Assembly (NCBI GenBank): GCA_017516865.1
Contig: JAFXAU010000021.1
Location: 1-64,000, forward strand
DNA from: Bacteroidales bacterium
Lineage (GTDB): Bacteria > Bacteroidota > Bacteroidia > Bacteroidales > UBA1715
Direction: 5' to 3'
DNA: 64,000 nucleotides
In this document: in pieces, positions 7,908-18,000 of the stretch
Numbering within the stretch: position 1 is the stretch's first letter
Layout: each line of letters begins with the position of its first letter
Program-made: the position numbers and the translations under genes
The notes under the pieces: model-generated
What the model saw: only the letters and a program-made list of their open reading frames with translations
Told to the model about the DNA's origin: nothing
Database searches by the model: none

Positions 7908-9698
7908 ATGGCACAGACAGAACAAGCGTGGGGTTCCCGATTGGGACTGATTTTGGCGATGGCGGGAAGCGCCGTCGGCTTGGGAAACTTTCTCCGTTTC
8001 CCCGTGCAGGCCGTTCAGAATGGCGGCGGTGCGTTCATCATTCCCTATTTGGTGTCGTTTCTCCTGCTTGGCTTGCCTCTGGCTATGATTGAATGGTCAA
8101 CGGGAAAATTCGGCGGACAGTTCGGAAGACACTCGCCTCCAACAATTATGCAGTCGCTGAACAAAAACCATTTTTGGCGATATTCTGGCGCGTTATGCCT
8201 CTTTTCAAGTTTCGTGATTTGTGCATATTATTGTTACATAGAAAGTTGGATTCTGTCATATACCATCCACTCTGTAATTGGCACATTCGACGGAATGACC
8301 GAATACGAGGTTTCCGCCTTTTTTGACAAATACATCGACCTGACAACCTCAACGCTCGGATTTCCGTCCGACACGCTGATAATGTTCATCTGCTGTTTGC
8401 TCATCAACATATTCATTTTGGCAAACGGCATTTCAAAAGGAATTGAACGGGCATCGAAAATCAGTATGCCGCTTCTGCTTATTTTCGGGTTTTTCTTGGC
8501 ATACAAGGCCTACACAATGAAGGCGGGCGTTGCGGGGGCAAAATTCGACAGCGTTGTGGCTCTCGATTTCTTATGGACAATCGACGTTGATTCGTTGGCA
8601 AATCCAAAAGTGTGGCTGTCGGCGGCAGGGCAGGTATTCTTTACTATGTCGTTGGGAATGGGCGCCATACAAACCTACGCTTCGTATATGAAAAAGAACG
8701 ACGACATTGCCTTGAACTCAATGACGTCGGCATTCACCAACGAATTTGCGGAAATAGTGCTTGGAAGTGCCATCATCATTCCTATTTCCATCGGTTATCT
8801 TGGCGTTGACAAGGTTGTGGAACTGACGGGAATGGGCGGTTTCGGTCTTGGTTTCCGTACAATGCCATTCTTGTTCGAGCAGTGGGGCGACGTGCTTTCG
8901 TGCCTTGCAGGACTTGCATTTTTCGGGATATTGTTCATTGCTTCAATCACGTCGTCAATTTCCATCAGCCAGCCGTTCATCGCATTTTTGGCACGAAACT
9001 ACAACTGGACGCAACGGAAAAGTTCGTTCCGTTTCGGTATCTTGTTGTTTTTCTTGGCATTACCTTGTATCTTGTTTTTCGACAAAGGCGTGTTCGACCA
9101 GTATGACTTCTGGGGCGGAACGGTATCGCTGTTCTTGTTTGCCTTGCTGGAAACGGTTGCTTTTTCGTGGGTTCTGGGCGTGAACAAAGGTTGGAAACTA
9201 ATAACCGACAATGCCGAACTACGTCTGCCTCGAGTATATAAATTCATACTGAAATTCATTACGCCTACAATGCTGATTATAATATTTGTAGCAGCCATCA
9301 TAAAGCCAAAGAACGACGATTGGTCTTTGCTGAGTTTCAAAGGTTGGGAACTCGACGATTCAAGTATCATTGGAGAATTGCGTCATCAAAACGTGGGGCC
9401 AAACAAAACGTGGTTTGCCGATGAATTTTATGCCGAAAACGAAGGCGAGGTGAAAAAGATTTCAGAAACGGAAGTAGTAATTGGCGATAAAACGTATAAA
9501 CTTCCAGCTGACGCCGAAGTGCTTGTTTCCATTGATGATTTTGTCACACTTGGCTCGCCGATTTACAAGGGCGACGTTGTGAACAACGTTTTCTACGTGG
9601 ATATATGTCGAATCGGATTACTGATGTTTTTGATTTTACTGTGCGTATTCATACGATTCGCACGTCAACATAATTTCGAAGAAATAAAGATAGAATAA
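7908..9698 (+). CDS. NSS-family sodium-dependent amino acid symporter
   Basis: A sodium-coupled transporter of the neurotransmitter:sodium symporter (LeuT/MhsT) family, about 12 membrane helices, 596 aa from the ATG at 7908. The first helix holds the family signature SRLGLILAMAGSAVGLGN with the unwound sodium and substrate site, followed by NGGGAFIIPY. The substrate cannot be read from sequence. The odd feature is a hydrophilic segment of about 100 residues between the last two helices (around residues 465-565), which includes a beta-rich section resembling a small folded domain. The stop codon overlaps the start of a 31-aa membrane peptide gene, as in two-component NSS systems. Confidence 0.92.
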   Translation: MAQTEQAWGSRLGLILAMAGSAVGLGNFLRFPVQAVQNGGGAFIIPYLVSFLLLGLPLAMIEWSTGKFGGQFGRHSPPTIMQSLNKNHFWRYSGALCLFSSFVICAYYCYIESWILSYTIHSVIGTFDGMTEYEVSAFFDKYIDLTTSTLGFPSDTLIMFICCLLINIFILANGISKGIERASKISMPLLLIFGFFLAYKAYTMKAGVAGAKFDSVVALDFLWTIDVDSLANPKVWLSAAGQVFFTMSLGMGAIQTYASYMKKNDDIALNSMTSAFTNEFAEIVLGSAIIIPISIGYLGVDKVVELTGMGGFGLGFRTMPFLFEQWGDVLSCLAGLAFFGILFIASITSSISISQPFIAFLARNYNWTQRKSSFRFGILLFFLALPCILFFDKGVFDQYDFWGGTVSLFLFALLETVAFSWVLGVNKGWKLITDNAELRLPRVYKFILKFITPTMLIIIFVAAIIKPKNDDWSLLSFKGWELDDSSIIGELRHQNVGPNKTWFADEFYAENEGEVKKISETEVVIGDKTYKLPADAEVLVSIDDFVTLGSPIYKGDVVNNVFYVDICRIGLLMFLILLCVFIRFARQHNFEEIKIE

Positions 9699-9793
9699 TG
9701 TCAACATCGGCTCTCATATTAATGCTTACAGTGCAATTGTCGGTAACGGCAGTTATGATTTATTTGTTTTACAAGGTTTTACACAAGAAATAA
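9698..9793 (+). CDS. MetS-like small subunit of the NSS symporter
   Basis: A 31-codon gene beginning ATG at 9698, one base inside the stop codon of the symporter, and ending TAA at 9791-9793, two bases before the nitroreductase start. The peptide is one hydrophobic helix (about residues 4-25) with a basic end, KVLHKK. Corynebacterium MetP, an NSS transporter, needs a tiny single-helix partner, MetS, encoded directly downstream. The position, size and helix fit that arrangement. The function here is inferred from context and topology only. Confidence 0.72.
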   Translation: MSTSALILMLTVQLSVTAVMIYLFYKVLHKK

Positions 9794-9794
9794 T

Positions 9795-10322
9795 ATGGAA
9801 ACATTTTTTGACTTAGCACAAAAACGAAGAAGTACGAGAACGTTTCTCGACAAGCCTGTTCCACAGGAAATACAAGAAAAGCTGAAACAGATTGTTTTGA
9901 TGAGCCCGTCGGGACATCGTGCCAATCCGTGGGAATTTATCTTTGTGGAAGACAAGCAATCGTTGGGAACAATTTCCACGTGCAAGCAAGCCGGAGCAGC
10001 ATTTGTAAAAGATGCCGCCCTTGCCGTAATCGTAATTGCCGACACAACGAAAACCGACGTGTGGGTCGAAGATTGTTCCATTGCCTCGGCATATCTGCAT
10101 CTTGCCGCCGAAGATTTGGGCTTGGGAAGCTGCTGGGTACAAATCCGCAAACGTGCGCAGGAATCAGGCGAAAGTGCTTCGGAAGTGCTGAAAAAAGCGT
10201 TCAACATACCCGAAAACTACGAGGTTTTGTCGGTGATAGCAATGGGTTACAAACAAGAGGATCGTAAACCGTTCGACCTCAACCGCTTGCAGTTAGATAA
10301 AATTCACACGGAAAAATTCTAA
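9795..10322 (+). CDS. nitroreductase family protein
   Basis: A 175-aa FMN-dependent oxidoreductase of the nitroreductase fold. It opens with the family pattern RRSTRTFLDKPV and SPSGHRANPWEFIFV (FMN phosphate contact). The central EDCSIASAYLHLAAEDLGLGSCWVQ is the usual dimer-interface and FMN region, and the protein ends with the IAMGYKQEDRKPF stretch. Starts two bases after the small NSS subunit, so it belongs to the same transcript. The physiological substrate is unknown. The stop codon overlaps the convergent ABC ATPase gene by 4 bp. Confidence 0.9.
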   Translation: METFFDLAQKRRSTRTFLDKPVPQEIQEKLKQIVLMSPSGHRANPWEFIFVEDKQSLGTISTCKQAGAAFVKDAALAVIVIADTTKTDVWVEDCSIASAYLHLAAEDLGLGSCWVQIRKRAQESGESASEVLKKAFNIPENYEVLSVIAMGYKQEDRKPFDLNRLQLDKIHTEKF

Positions 10323-11080
10323 AAGCGAAAACTTTCCGCAATCTGTGTTTCCGAAAGATTGAATGCTTTCGCTATCTCCCCATTTTCCATCATCTGACGG
10401 GGTGTTCCGCTCAATAACGGCTGTCCCTTTTTCATTATCCAGACAGAATCCGACACGTTCAGAGCCAGATGGAGTTCGTGGGTGGAAAGCAGAATGGCTT
10501 TGTTCGACGAGACTGTTAGTTTTTTCAAGAGATTCATCACCTCGATTCTGTTTTGCACATCAAGATGAGCAGTTGGTTCGTCAAGCAAAATGAACGGAGT
10601 GTCTTGTGCCAAAGCTTTGGCAATCATAACCCGCTGACGTTCACCATCGCTGAGAGTGTTGATATTTCTATATGCAAAATCCTGCAAACCAACAGTTTGT
10701 ATTGACTGTAGAATAATTTCTTCGTCGTGTTCCGAAAGTGTTCCGTACCAGTTTGTGTAAGGGAACCGCCCAAGAGCCACAATGTCGTGAACTGTGGTGT
10801 TCGGCACAGAAATATTGTCGGTGAGGACGACACTTATTTTTTGAGCACGCATTTTTCTGTCCATCGAGGCGAGGTTGCAGCCGTCAATCTGTATTGAGCC
10901 ACCGAGGGCTGGCTGTAAACCCGCAAGCGTACGGATAAGCGTTGATTTTCCGCATCCGTTTGCCCCGATAAGGCTGACAAGTTCGCCAGAACGAATTTCC
11001 ATCTCTATATCCGAAGCAATCACAGTAGTCTGAGAACCAGCACGATACCCTATTGAACAATCTGAAATTTTAAAATTCAT
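10319..11080 (-). CDS. BtuD/FecE-type ABC transporter ATPase
   Basis: The 253-aa cytoplasmic ATPase of a metal-chelate or cobalamin importer. Walker A is GANGCGKST (residues about 39-47), the ABC signature is LSDGERQRVMIAKAL, Walker B is PFILLDEPTAHLD and the switch histidine is in LLSTHE. Its ATG overlaps the permease stop by 4 bp. The partner permease and binding protein are upstream in the same orientation. The substrate could be iron-siderophore, haem or corrinoid; sequence alone does not separate these. Confidence 0.9.
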   Translation of the reverse strand: MNFKISDCSIGYRAGSQTTVIASDIEMEIRSGELVSLIGANGCGKSTLIRTLAGLQPALGGSIQIDGCNLASMDRKMRAQKISVVLTDNISVPNTTVHDIVALGRFPYTNWYGTLSEHDEEIILQSIQTVGLQDFAYRNINTLSDGERQRVMIAKALAQDTPFILLDEPTAHLDVQNRIEVMNLLKKLTVSSNKAILLSTHELHLALNVSDSVWIMKKGQPLLSGTPRQMMENGEIAKAFNLSETQIAESFRF

Positions 11081-12102
11081 ATCGCGTTCCTCCTACCCCT
11101 AAAAAGCACAACAATAACTATCGGTGCCCCAAAGATTGCCGTAACCGTGTTGATTGGCAATATTGCCTGCATTCCCGGCAACTGGGCTATCATGTCGCAG
11201 ATAAGCATTAAATTTACGCCTATCAATATAGAATTGATTATGAGTACTTTATGACTGTTCGTCTTAAATAAAAAACGAGCTACGTGCGGAATTGTCATTC
11301 CCACAAAACCAATCGGTCCTGCGAAAGCGGTAACTATTCCAGCCAAAATTGCCGACAACACAATAATTGCAATTCTCAGCATCTTTGTATTTACACCCAA
11401 AGAAAACGCATAATTCTCGCCCAATAAAATTGCATCTAACTGTTTGTTAATGAGCAAACTGCCTATCACTGTCGGAAAAACGAAGCATGCCATTATCGCA
11501 AGTTCGTTGTTACTGATATTTGCAAGACTGCCCATTGTCCAAAGCAAAAAAGAATGAACCTCGTCGGGATGGGCAAAATACTGCAACACGTTTACTATTG
11601 CCGACGTTATGCTTCCAAACATGATACCGATAATCAAAAGCGTGACCGTGTCGTGAATATGCGGAGCCATCACGAGAATGACCGTCATTATGAGCGCCGC
11701 TCCAATCAATGCGGCTCCAGCAGTGCCCAAACTTCCCCACAATGTAGGAAACAAGCCGAGTGAAAAACCTCCCGCAAGCGAGAATACTGCCACACCAAGA
11801 CTTGCTCCCGTGCTGATTCCAAGAATGTATGGGTCGGCAAGCGGATTGCGGAACAATGTCTGCATCAACAAACCAGAAACTGGCAACGCTGTTCCCACCA
11901 ATATAGCCGCCACGGCACGAGGCAAACGGAGACGGGTTATTATATTATACCACAATTCATTTTCGCCCTCCCCCGACAACACATCGACAAACGCATCGAA
12001 CGGAATATGCACGCTGCCAAACAATATGTCGCACACGAAACATATTGGAATCATCAAAAAAAGTAAGATGGTAAAAAATCTTTTATTCACGTTATTTATC
12101 AC
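11077..12102 (-). CDS. FecCD/BtuC-type ABC transporter permease
   Basis: The membrane subunit of the importer, 341 aa with about nine or ten helices. Family features are RLPRAVAAILVGTALPVSGLLMQTLFRNPLADPYILGISTGASLG near the N-terminus and GPIGFVGMTIPHVARFL, the coupling-loop region, near the C-terminus. The start is GTG at 12102, which overlaps the end of the upstream nuclease-like gene by 11 bases; a second GTG at 12090 would avoid this overlap. The separation from its binding-protein gene by an unrelated gene is unusual. Confidence 0.9.
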   Translation of the reverse strand: MINNVNKRFFTILLFLMIPICFVCDILFGSVHIPFDAFVDVLSGEGENELWYNIITRLRLPRAVAAILVGTALPVSGLLMQTLFRNPLADPYILGISTGASLGVAVFSLAGGFSLGLFPTLWGSLGTAGAALIGAALIMTVILVMAPHIHDTVTLLIIGIMFGSITSAIVNVLQYFAHPDEVHSFLLWTMGSLANISNNELAIMACFVFPTVIGSLLINKQLDAILLGENYAFSLGVNTKMLRIAIIVLSAILAGIVTAFAGPIGFVGMTIPHVARFLFKTNSHKVLIINSILIGVNLMLICDMIAQLPGMQAILPINTVTAIFGAPIVIVVLFRGRRNAI

Positions 12103-13021
12103 ACAAATATTCTTCTATATAGGTTCTTATTTTCTTTAAATCATCCGATGTAAAATTATTAATTTTCCCTATCAAAGTATAAGGAATTCTTATTGTTGGT
12201 TTACATCCATTTATTATTGGTAAATAATCTTTCAAAAAATCTCTAAATGCACGTTGCCTTACTCTGTTGTCCTGTTTGGCTCCTTGATACATCGGAGGAA
12301 ATAATTTATCTACAGATTTTAATTTTGTAAATCCACTCTCTCCTGGTTTTATAACCTTGGCGCACAATGATTTATATGATTGAACTGAAAATCCAACTGT
12401 AAAATCTTTATAAAATTCAAATGTTTGACTTCTGAATGAATTCAGATGTTGCTTTTCGTCAAATTCGACAGCAAAATTATATGGTTCGCCAATCCAGACA
12501 TCAAATTTTTGTTTTTTAATATTCGCATTATTGTCTACCACGTAGTTAACCTTATTTTCTGTCAATTTTGAATAAACTTTTTTTATAATAGGATGCTTTT
12601 CTATTTCCTTTATTGAAGGTGAACAAACTAACCATTCTGGAGAGTATTCATACTGACATATACTACTATCTTTTTCGTGTAATAATTCTAATATTAATTT
12701 CCCAATAGGTTCTAGTTTTGATTTAGGGTTTATGTTATCTATCGACTCTATTCCTCCATTGTTTTTTTCAATACCATTTTTATTAATTAATTTAGCAGAA
12801 CATCCACTCCATCGAACACCATTTTCAGTTGGATAAAAATGAACCGAATTTTTATCAGCAACATCTTTACCTTCTATTTGATAAACCAAACAAAATTTGT
12901 CATCATCATCTTTTTTTATTGTTACAAACAGGACATCTTCAATTGAAACATTTTCTGTTGTTACTTTGTAACTATTAGAACTTCTTCCACCACGAATTAC
13001 ACGATTTTTATCTATTCTCAT
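12092..13021 (-). CDS. AT-rich PD-(D/E)XK-like nuclease candidate
   Basis: A 309-aa protein with no family I can name. Residues 174-192 read as a nuclease-like core: Asp174, then Glu186, Asp188 and the tail DEKQH (188-192), similar to the E-x-D-x-x-QH pattern of Vsr/DUF559-type PD-(D/E)XK endonucleases. The C-terminal half is basic. The base composition is clearly more AT-rich than its neighbours, with many AAA/AAT codons. I chose the ATG at 13021 because a -7 box covers the upstream GTG at 13045. It lies between the binding-protein and permease genes of an ABC transporter, which suggests insertion by transfer. Restriction or defence is a guess. Confidence 0.6.
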   Translation of the reverse strand: MRIDKNRVIRGGRSSNSYKVTTENVSIEDVLFVTIKKDDDDKFCLVYQIEGKDVADKNSVHFYPTENGVRWSGCSAKLINKNGIEKNNGGIESIDNINPKSKLEPIGKLILELLHEKDSSICQYEYSPEWLVCSPSIKEIEKHPIIKKVYSKLTENKVNYVVDNNANIKKQKFDVWIGEPYNFAVEFDEKQHLNSFRSQTFEFYKDFTVGFSVQSYKSLCAKVIKPGESGFTKLKSVDKLFPPMYQGAKQDNRVRQRAFRDFLKDYLPIINGCKPTIRIPYTLIGKINNFTSDDLKKIRTYIEEYLCDK

Positions 13022-13044
13022 ACCTTTTAATTTTTTGTTTTGCA

Positions 13045-13076
13045 CAAAATTATATGCTTAAAAAAGCTTCTCCAAG
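13045..13076 (-). promoter_or_regulatory. promoter of the inserted nuclease-like gene
   Basis: On the minus strand TAATTTTG (13045-13052) matches TAnnTTTG and CTTG (13073-13076) lies 20 nt upstream. It would start transcription about 17 nt before the ATG at 13021 and could also drive the downstream permease and ATPase genes. Confidence 0.6.
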
Positions 13077-13095
13077 AAAAAAAAGAGAAAACAGG

Positions 13096-13180
13096 GGTGC
13101 ACACAAAGGTGCATACGTAGTGTATATATGGTGTATAGTATCTACATAGGTACATACATATCTATATGCATATATACTAT
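13096..13180. repeat. degenerate GTGCATAC / TATATAC repeat tract
   Basis: Short variants of one 9-bp word recur at 13096 (GGTGCACAC), 13108 (GGTGCATAC), 13130 (GGTGTATAG) and 13149 (GGTACATAC), followed by TATATGCATATATAC. Spacing is irregular, so it is not a CRISPR array. It lies between btuF and the nuclease promoter and may mark the border of the insertion. Confidence 0.45.
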
Positions 13181-13182
13181 CA

Positions 13183-14259
13183 TTATTCTTTTACTTTTTC
13201 GAGAAAAACCGTTTCGTATTCGGGAAGCAGTTCAGGATGTATGATTTTCATATAATCGGCAAGGACAATGTCGGGACGGACGTAGCCATATTCCCAATAA
13301 TCGTTTCCGCCGTTTGCATTGCACCGTTTGGAACGGTTGTAAATCGCTCCTTTCTGATACACTGTGAGTAATTTATAATTTTTGTTTGCCGCATCTAATT
13401 CGGCAACGGTTTTCTCGTCGCATCCTATCCACAAATCTGCATTCTGCGACTGTTGCAGAATCTGTTCAAAATTAACAACCACACTGCCTGTATTGTCGTT
13501 ATCCTTTCCTATAAAATCCCCTCCTGCATCGTCAATAAGCGCCGCCACGTAACTTTTTCCCCCTGGCAGGTACCAAATATCGTTACTTGCCGCACCTGCA
13601 AGTACAACAGGCTTTTCTGCCACATCGGCTGCCAACGATTTTGTGTTGAGATAATTCCGCTCTATAACCGAAAAAACACTGTCGGCTTTTTCGCTTTCGC
13701 CAAGAATCCTGCCTATGAATTTTATCCACTCCACACGTGCCAACGGCGTATTTTCCTGCCAGTCGGTTGTAAAAATCACAGGACACGCCGAACGTTGAAA
13801 TTTTTGAATATCGGAACTGCTGAACGCGGAAGTAATAACAATGTCGGGATTTAACGCGACTAATGCCTCTACATTTACATCCATTGCCGTTCCAACATTT
13901 TGTATAAGTCCTTGTGAGTAACGCATTTGGACCTGTTCATTCGATATACGAAAATAATCGCTTACACCAGTAATTTTATCCACGGCGTCCAATTCTGCCA
14001 ACATGGCAATGTCCGTAGTCGAAAGTGCAGCTATACTGTTGATTTCCGAAGGCTTTTTGATTTCGGAAAGTACATAGACTATGCTGTCACGTGAAGTGTT
14101 CCAATTACAATACACGACAACCGTATCACTCCCTGGACGAGCAAATACGTTTTGCGCATATTTAAACACATTTTCGTCGGCAGCAACCTTTGACTGCCGA
14201 GAGTGGTTGCAACTGCACAGACATAAAACTACTGATAAAACACAAAAGAATTGTTTCAT
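13183..14259 (-). CDS. BtuF/FhuD-like substrate-binding lipoprotein
   Basis: The extracytoplasmic receptor of the importer, 358 aa. A lipoprotein signal ends at CSC with the lipidated cysteine near residue 17. The helical-backbone metal-receptor fold is shown by the block VDKITGVSDYF, the conserved VNVEALVALNPDIVITSAF and the late GYVRPDIVLADYMKIIHPEL. Starts one base after the pyrF stop. Its permease and ATPase partners lie beyond the inserted nuclease-like gene. The substrate is likely an iron chelate or corrinoid. Confidence 0.88.
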   Translation of the reverse strand: MKQFFCVLSVVLCLCSCNHSRQSKVAADENVFKYAQNVFARPGSDTVVVYCNWNTSRDSIVYVLSEIKKPSEINSIAALSTTDIAMLAELDAVDKITGVSDYFRISNEQVQMRYSQGLIQNVGTAMDVNVEALVALNPDIVITSAFSSSDIQKFQRSACPVIFTTDWQENTPLARVEWIKFIGRILGESEKADSVFSVIERNYLNTKSLAADVAEKPVVLAGAASNDIWYLPGGKSYVAALIDDAGGDFIGKDNDNTGSVVVNFEQILQQSQNADLWIGCDEKTVAELDAANKNYKLLTVYQKGAIYNRSKRCNANGGNDYWEYGYVRPDIVLADYMKIIHPELLPEYETVFLEKVKE

Positions 14260-15084
14260 CTATTTCATATACTGCGCCATTAGATCGGCCATCTGAACCC
14301 GTAACTCCTTGGATTTTTCAGCAGCGACTTCTGCAAAGCGTTCCGTCGCGTCGGCATAGATTATTCCACGCGAAGAATTTACCAACAAGCCGCAGTCCTT
14401 GTTCATTCCATATTGAGCAACCGCTTCAAGGCTTCCGCCTTGGGCTCCTACGCCAGGAACGAGCAAGAAATGATTTGGAACAATCGCACGCACGTTGCCA
14501 AGCATTTCAGCTTTTGTCGCTCCAACCACATACATCATGTTTTCGTCGTTTCCCCATTGTTGCGAAGTTGCAAGAACATGTTCATACAAACATTTTCCGT
14601 CGCTTTCTTTAAATTGGAAATCAAACGCCCCCTTGTTCGACGTAAGTGCAAGTAAGATTGCCCATTTGCCTTCGTATGTCAGGAACGGTGTCACTGAATC
14701 TTCGCCCATATAAGGCGCAATTGTCACCGCATCGAACGGAAGATTTTCGAGAAACGCTTTGGCGTACATTTTCGATGTATTTCCAATGTCTCCACGTTTT
14801 GCGTCGGCAATTAGAAATATTTCGGGAAATTTATTTTTTATGTAATTCACCGTTTTTTCCAAACTTTTCCAGCCCGAAATGCCGTAGCATTCATAAAATG
14901 CAATATTCGGTTTATATGCCACTGCATATTGAGCCGTAGCGTCGACAATCGCCTTATTGAAAGCGAAAATCGGATCGTCGGCAGATTTGAGATGTTCTGG
15001 AATTTTGTTGATGTCGGTATCAAGTCCGACACACAAGAAACTTTGTTTTTTCTTGATTTCTGAAATTAACTCGTTCTTATTCAT
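14260..15084 (-). CDS. pyrF: orotidine 5'-phosphate decarboxylase
   Basis: Last step of de novo UMP synthesis. The 274-aa length and the pattern place it in the longer group 2 OMP decarboxylases. The catalytic [10 protein letters not shown] segment is at residues 94-103 with Lys96 and Asp99. The substrate-binding start FLCVGLDTD (16-24) and the phosphate-loop region VPGVGAQGG are present. It follows the AsmA-like gene by 7 bp and abuts btuF with no gap. The pairing of pyrF with a metal ABC transporter is organisational; no functional link is implied. Confidence 0.95.
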   Translation of the reverse strand: MNKNELISEIKKKQSFLCVGLDTDINKIPEHLKSADDPIFAFNKAIVDATAQYAVAYKPNIAFYECYGISGWKSLEKTVNYIKNKFPEIFLIADAKRGDIGNTSKMYAKAFLENLPFDAVTIAPYMGEDSVTPFLTYEGKWAILLALTSNKGAFDFQFKESDGKCLYEHVLATSQQWGNDENMMYVVGATKAEMLGNVRAIVPNHFLLVPGVGAQGGSLEAVAQYGMNKDCGLLVNSSRGIIYADATERFAEVAAEKSKELRVQMADLMAQYMK

Positions 15085-15091
15085 TATGTTA

Positions 15092-18000
15092 CTATTCTTT
15101 TATAAGTGCATCTTGATTTTTAACACCCGCTCTGATAGAAGAACTGATGGTCTGTTTCAGGTGCATGACAGTTTCATCGACTTTGCCCTGTTTTTGAGGT
15201 TTAAATGTTTTTTTGTACTCACATCGTCCTACCTTGTATTTTAGGTCGTCAAGCGTGCCAAAGAGATTCAATCCGAGTTTTATCGGTAACGGACTCTTTG
15301 TCAGAGAGATATGGTATCTGCACGACATATCAAGATTGTGGTAGCCCGAAAGCACCGCCTGATACTTATCCATAGAAACTACAAACGGATACAAGTCCAC
15401 TTGATTTCGGAACACGCCCATCTCCACGTCTATGCTGTCGACAACATTTTTCGTTTTCTTTTTGTTGAACAGCAACAATTTGGAAATTTTCTGATATGTT
15501 TCGTTGTCCATTAAGACCAAATCACGGCCTTTGATTGCCGCCGCTCCACGAAGCGTAGAGAATTTCGGGTCGTAGTTCGATTTTAGGTATGTTTCAGCAG
15601 CTAAATGAAACTCTGCTTTTCCCGAGAATGATTTCAACATAGGAACAATCGTGTCGATGTCGGGAATCATGTCAATCAAATCGGCTATGCTTATGTCAAT
15701 CAAGTGAAAATCGAAACCCGCAAAGAGGTGATTTTTACGAGCAGAACGATACATTGCCGTGAGTTGCATCTGCGCGGCATCGCAAGTAAAGCCCATTTCT
15801 TCGAGCACAAGCACACCGTCGCGGATTGTAAGAGAACCGCCCACGTGTTCTATAATCTTCTTCCCTGCCAAAGCCTTTTTAATGTCGGTGTTCATCACAA
15901 TGTCGACACCGAGAGGCACCATGAACGGATTATCTTCTTCCACCGCAGCACTTGAATCAGCCGATGCAGCTACAGTTGTCGCCTGCGCCTCATCTGTAGC
16001 AACTTCGGTCGTATCTCCCATTCCACTCACCATTTCCATCAATTCCATTACATCGGTGTAATCCGACGTAAACTGCAAATCGCCTTTAAGAATGTCCTCG
16101 CCGTTCAAATAATCCACAATATTGTTGATGATACCCGTCAGTTGGAAGTCGGAGTTACCCACAATCACTTTGCTTTGGTCTATTTTGAATCGGTTTTTGT
16201 TCATATCACACTTGATTTTCGCAATCTTGATTGGAAAATCTATAGCCGACAGGGCAATTTGTCCTTGGTTGAAATTAAGTTTTACATCGGGATTCCATTG
16301 CTGCAACACGTCTTCGTATGTCGAATCGTATTCCGCTTTTGCATCGACAAAAATTGTCCCCGTGCGTGCGGCAACATCCGACGCAACATTAGCATACACG
16401 CTGTCGCAGTTCATCAGACACGTATAACCAGTCTTTTTGCCCTTCGGCACCATTGAAACAGAGCCATGAGGATTTCGAATCTGTGCGTTGATGGTATCGG
16501 CAACCAAATCAACTGCAAGATTTTTCATCTTAAAATCACAGGCAACCGACAAATCCTTGGTCGTATCCATCACATCGGGAAGACCAACTCGTATTACAGG
16601 ATTTTCGACCGTCGTGTTCATGAAATCCGTCATGGAAAGTTTCAGCAATTCCGACGAAACACCCACGTCGATAACTTCTTTGAAATTTTGTGCCGTATGC
16701 GTGCTCGGCAACGTAAAGTTTATTGCAATTTTATCGGTATTGACAAATGTTGAGTCCTCGTAAATTGCCTCAAAATCAGTCAGCACCACATCGCCGTTTG
16801 CCTTGATTTTATTAAGATTGACATCTGTCAAATCGTCAAGTTTACATTTTGCAAAAACTACCGCATCGGCCCAACCCGTAGCAAAAACCTCGCTCGGAAT
16901 GTCGTTTTTCAGGTCGAGAAGCCACACGCGTGCGTTTGCTTTAATATCGACAGCAATGTCGTTCAGCAAGTCAGAGATTTTTCCCGAAGCCGAAACCGAT
17001 GATTTACCCGTTTTTGCCGAAAGCGAAGTTATTGTTGCATACGAATTTTTCTCTTCGTTCAAATCAACATTTGCATGAACTGTCGTCGACACGTCGTATA
17101 AATCATGACCTAAACCGTCAACCACAATGCTTCCGTTAGAATATGTGGCATCGGCAGTAATTAACGGCATAAGAGAATCGTTCATAATACCTTGAGCCGC
17201 ACCCGACAACTGAATGACACCATTGATGTCGATTCCGTCAAGGTAATCTTTTATAATATCCTTCGGGACAAGCGGCAACAACGAACTGAGTGCGATGTTG
17301 TTCGTCGAAAAATGCATATCCATGCGAATGTCGTCGTCTATTTCCGCATCGCCTGACAAAGAAATCTGGTGTTCGTTAATCCCGACAAGAGCGTCTTTCA
17401 GTGCCACCTTCAACGTATCGAGCGTGACTTCGAGAGGCACATGCGTTTGTATTTTCAACGAATCTGCATATTTCGAGCCAGCCATATCGGCGGAAACATT
17501 GTCTAAAAAGAGGTTGAGCGTCCCTTTCACAAAATTGTAATCATCAATTTCGCCTTCGAATTTTGTATCGAGAGCACCAACCGAAACATTCAACTGGGTA
17601 GAGTCAGTCAATGCGAAAGCAATGGCATCGGAAGTCATTTTTAGGTCGGCATCAATGTCGTCGCCTTCCATTTCGACATTTGCGTTCAGATTTATGTTTG
17701 AAACAGATGCATTCATGTTTCCTGGCACGTCAATGTATGTAGCCGAAAGATTTTCGACCTTCACATCTTTTATAGCCAATTTGTTGAATGCCGAAGTCGA
17801 CGACGTATCCTCAGCAGTCGTATCGGAAACAAACACATCATAATTCGCAACGCTATCGGCATTTACATAAATATTAGCCTTAACATTCGACAAATAGCAA
17901 CCATTTATGACCACATTTGCATTCGACAAATATTCGTCAACATCGACCGTGGCAACCAATTCTTCAACATAAGCGACCGTGTCGGACGGAGCGCCTTCCA

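Noticed and set aside
13096..13180. possible CRISPR array
   Set aside because: The repeated words are only about 9 bp, vary at several positions and have irregular spacing with no spacers of constant length.
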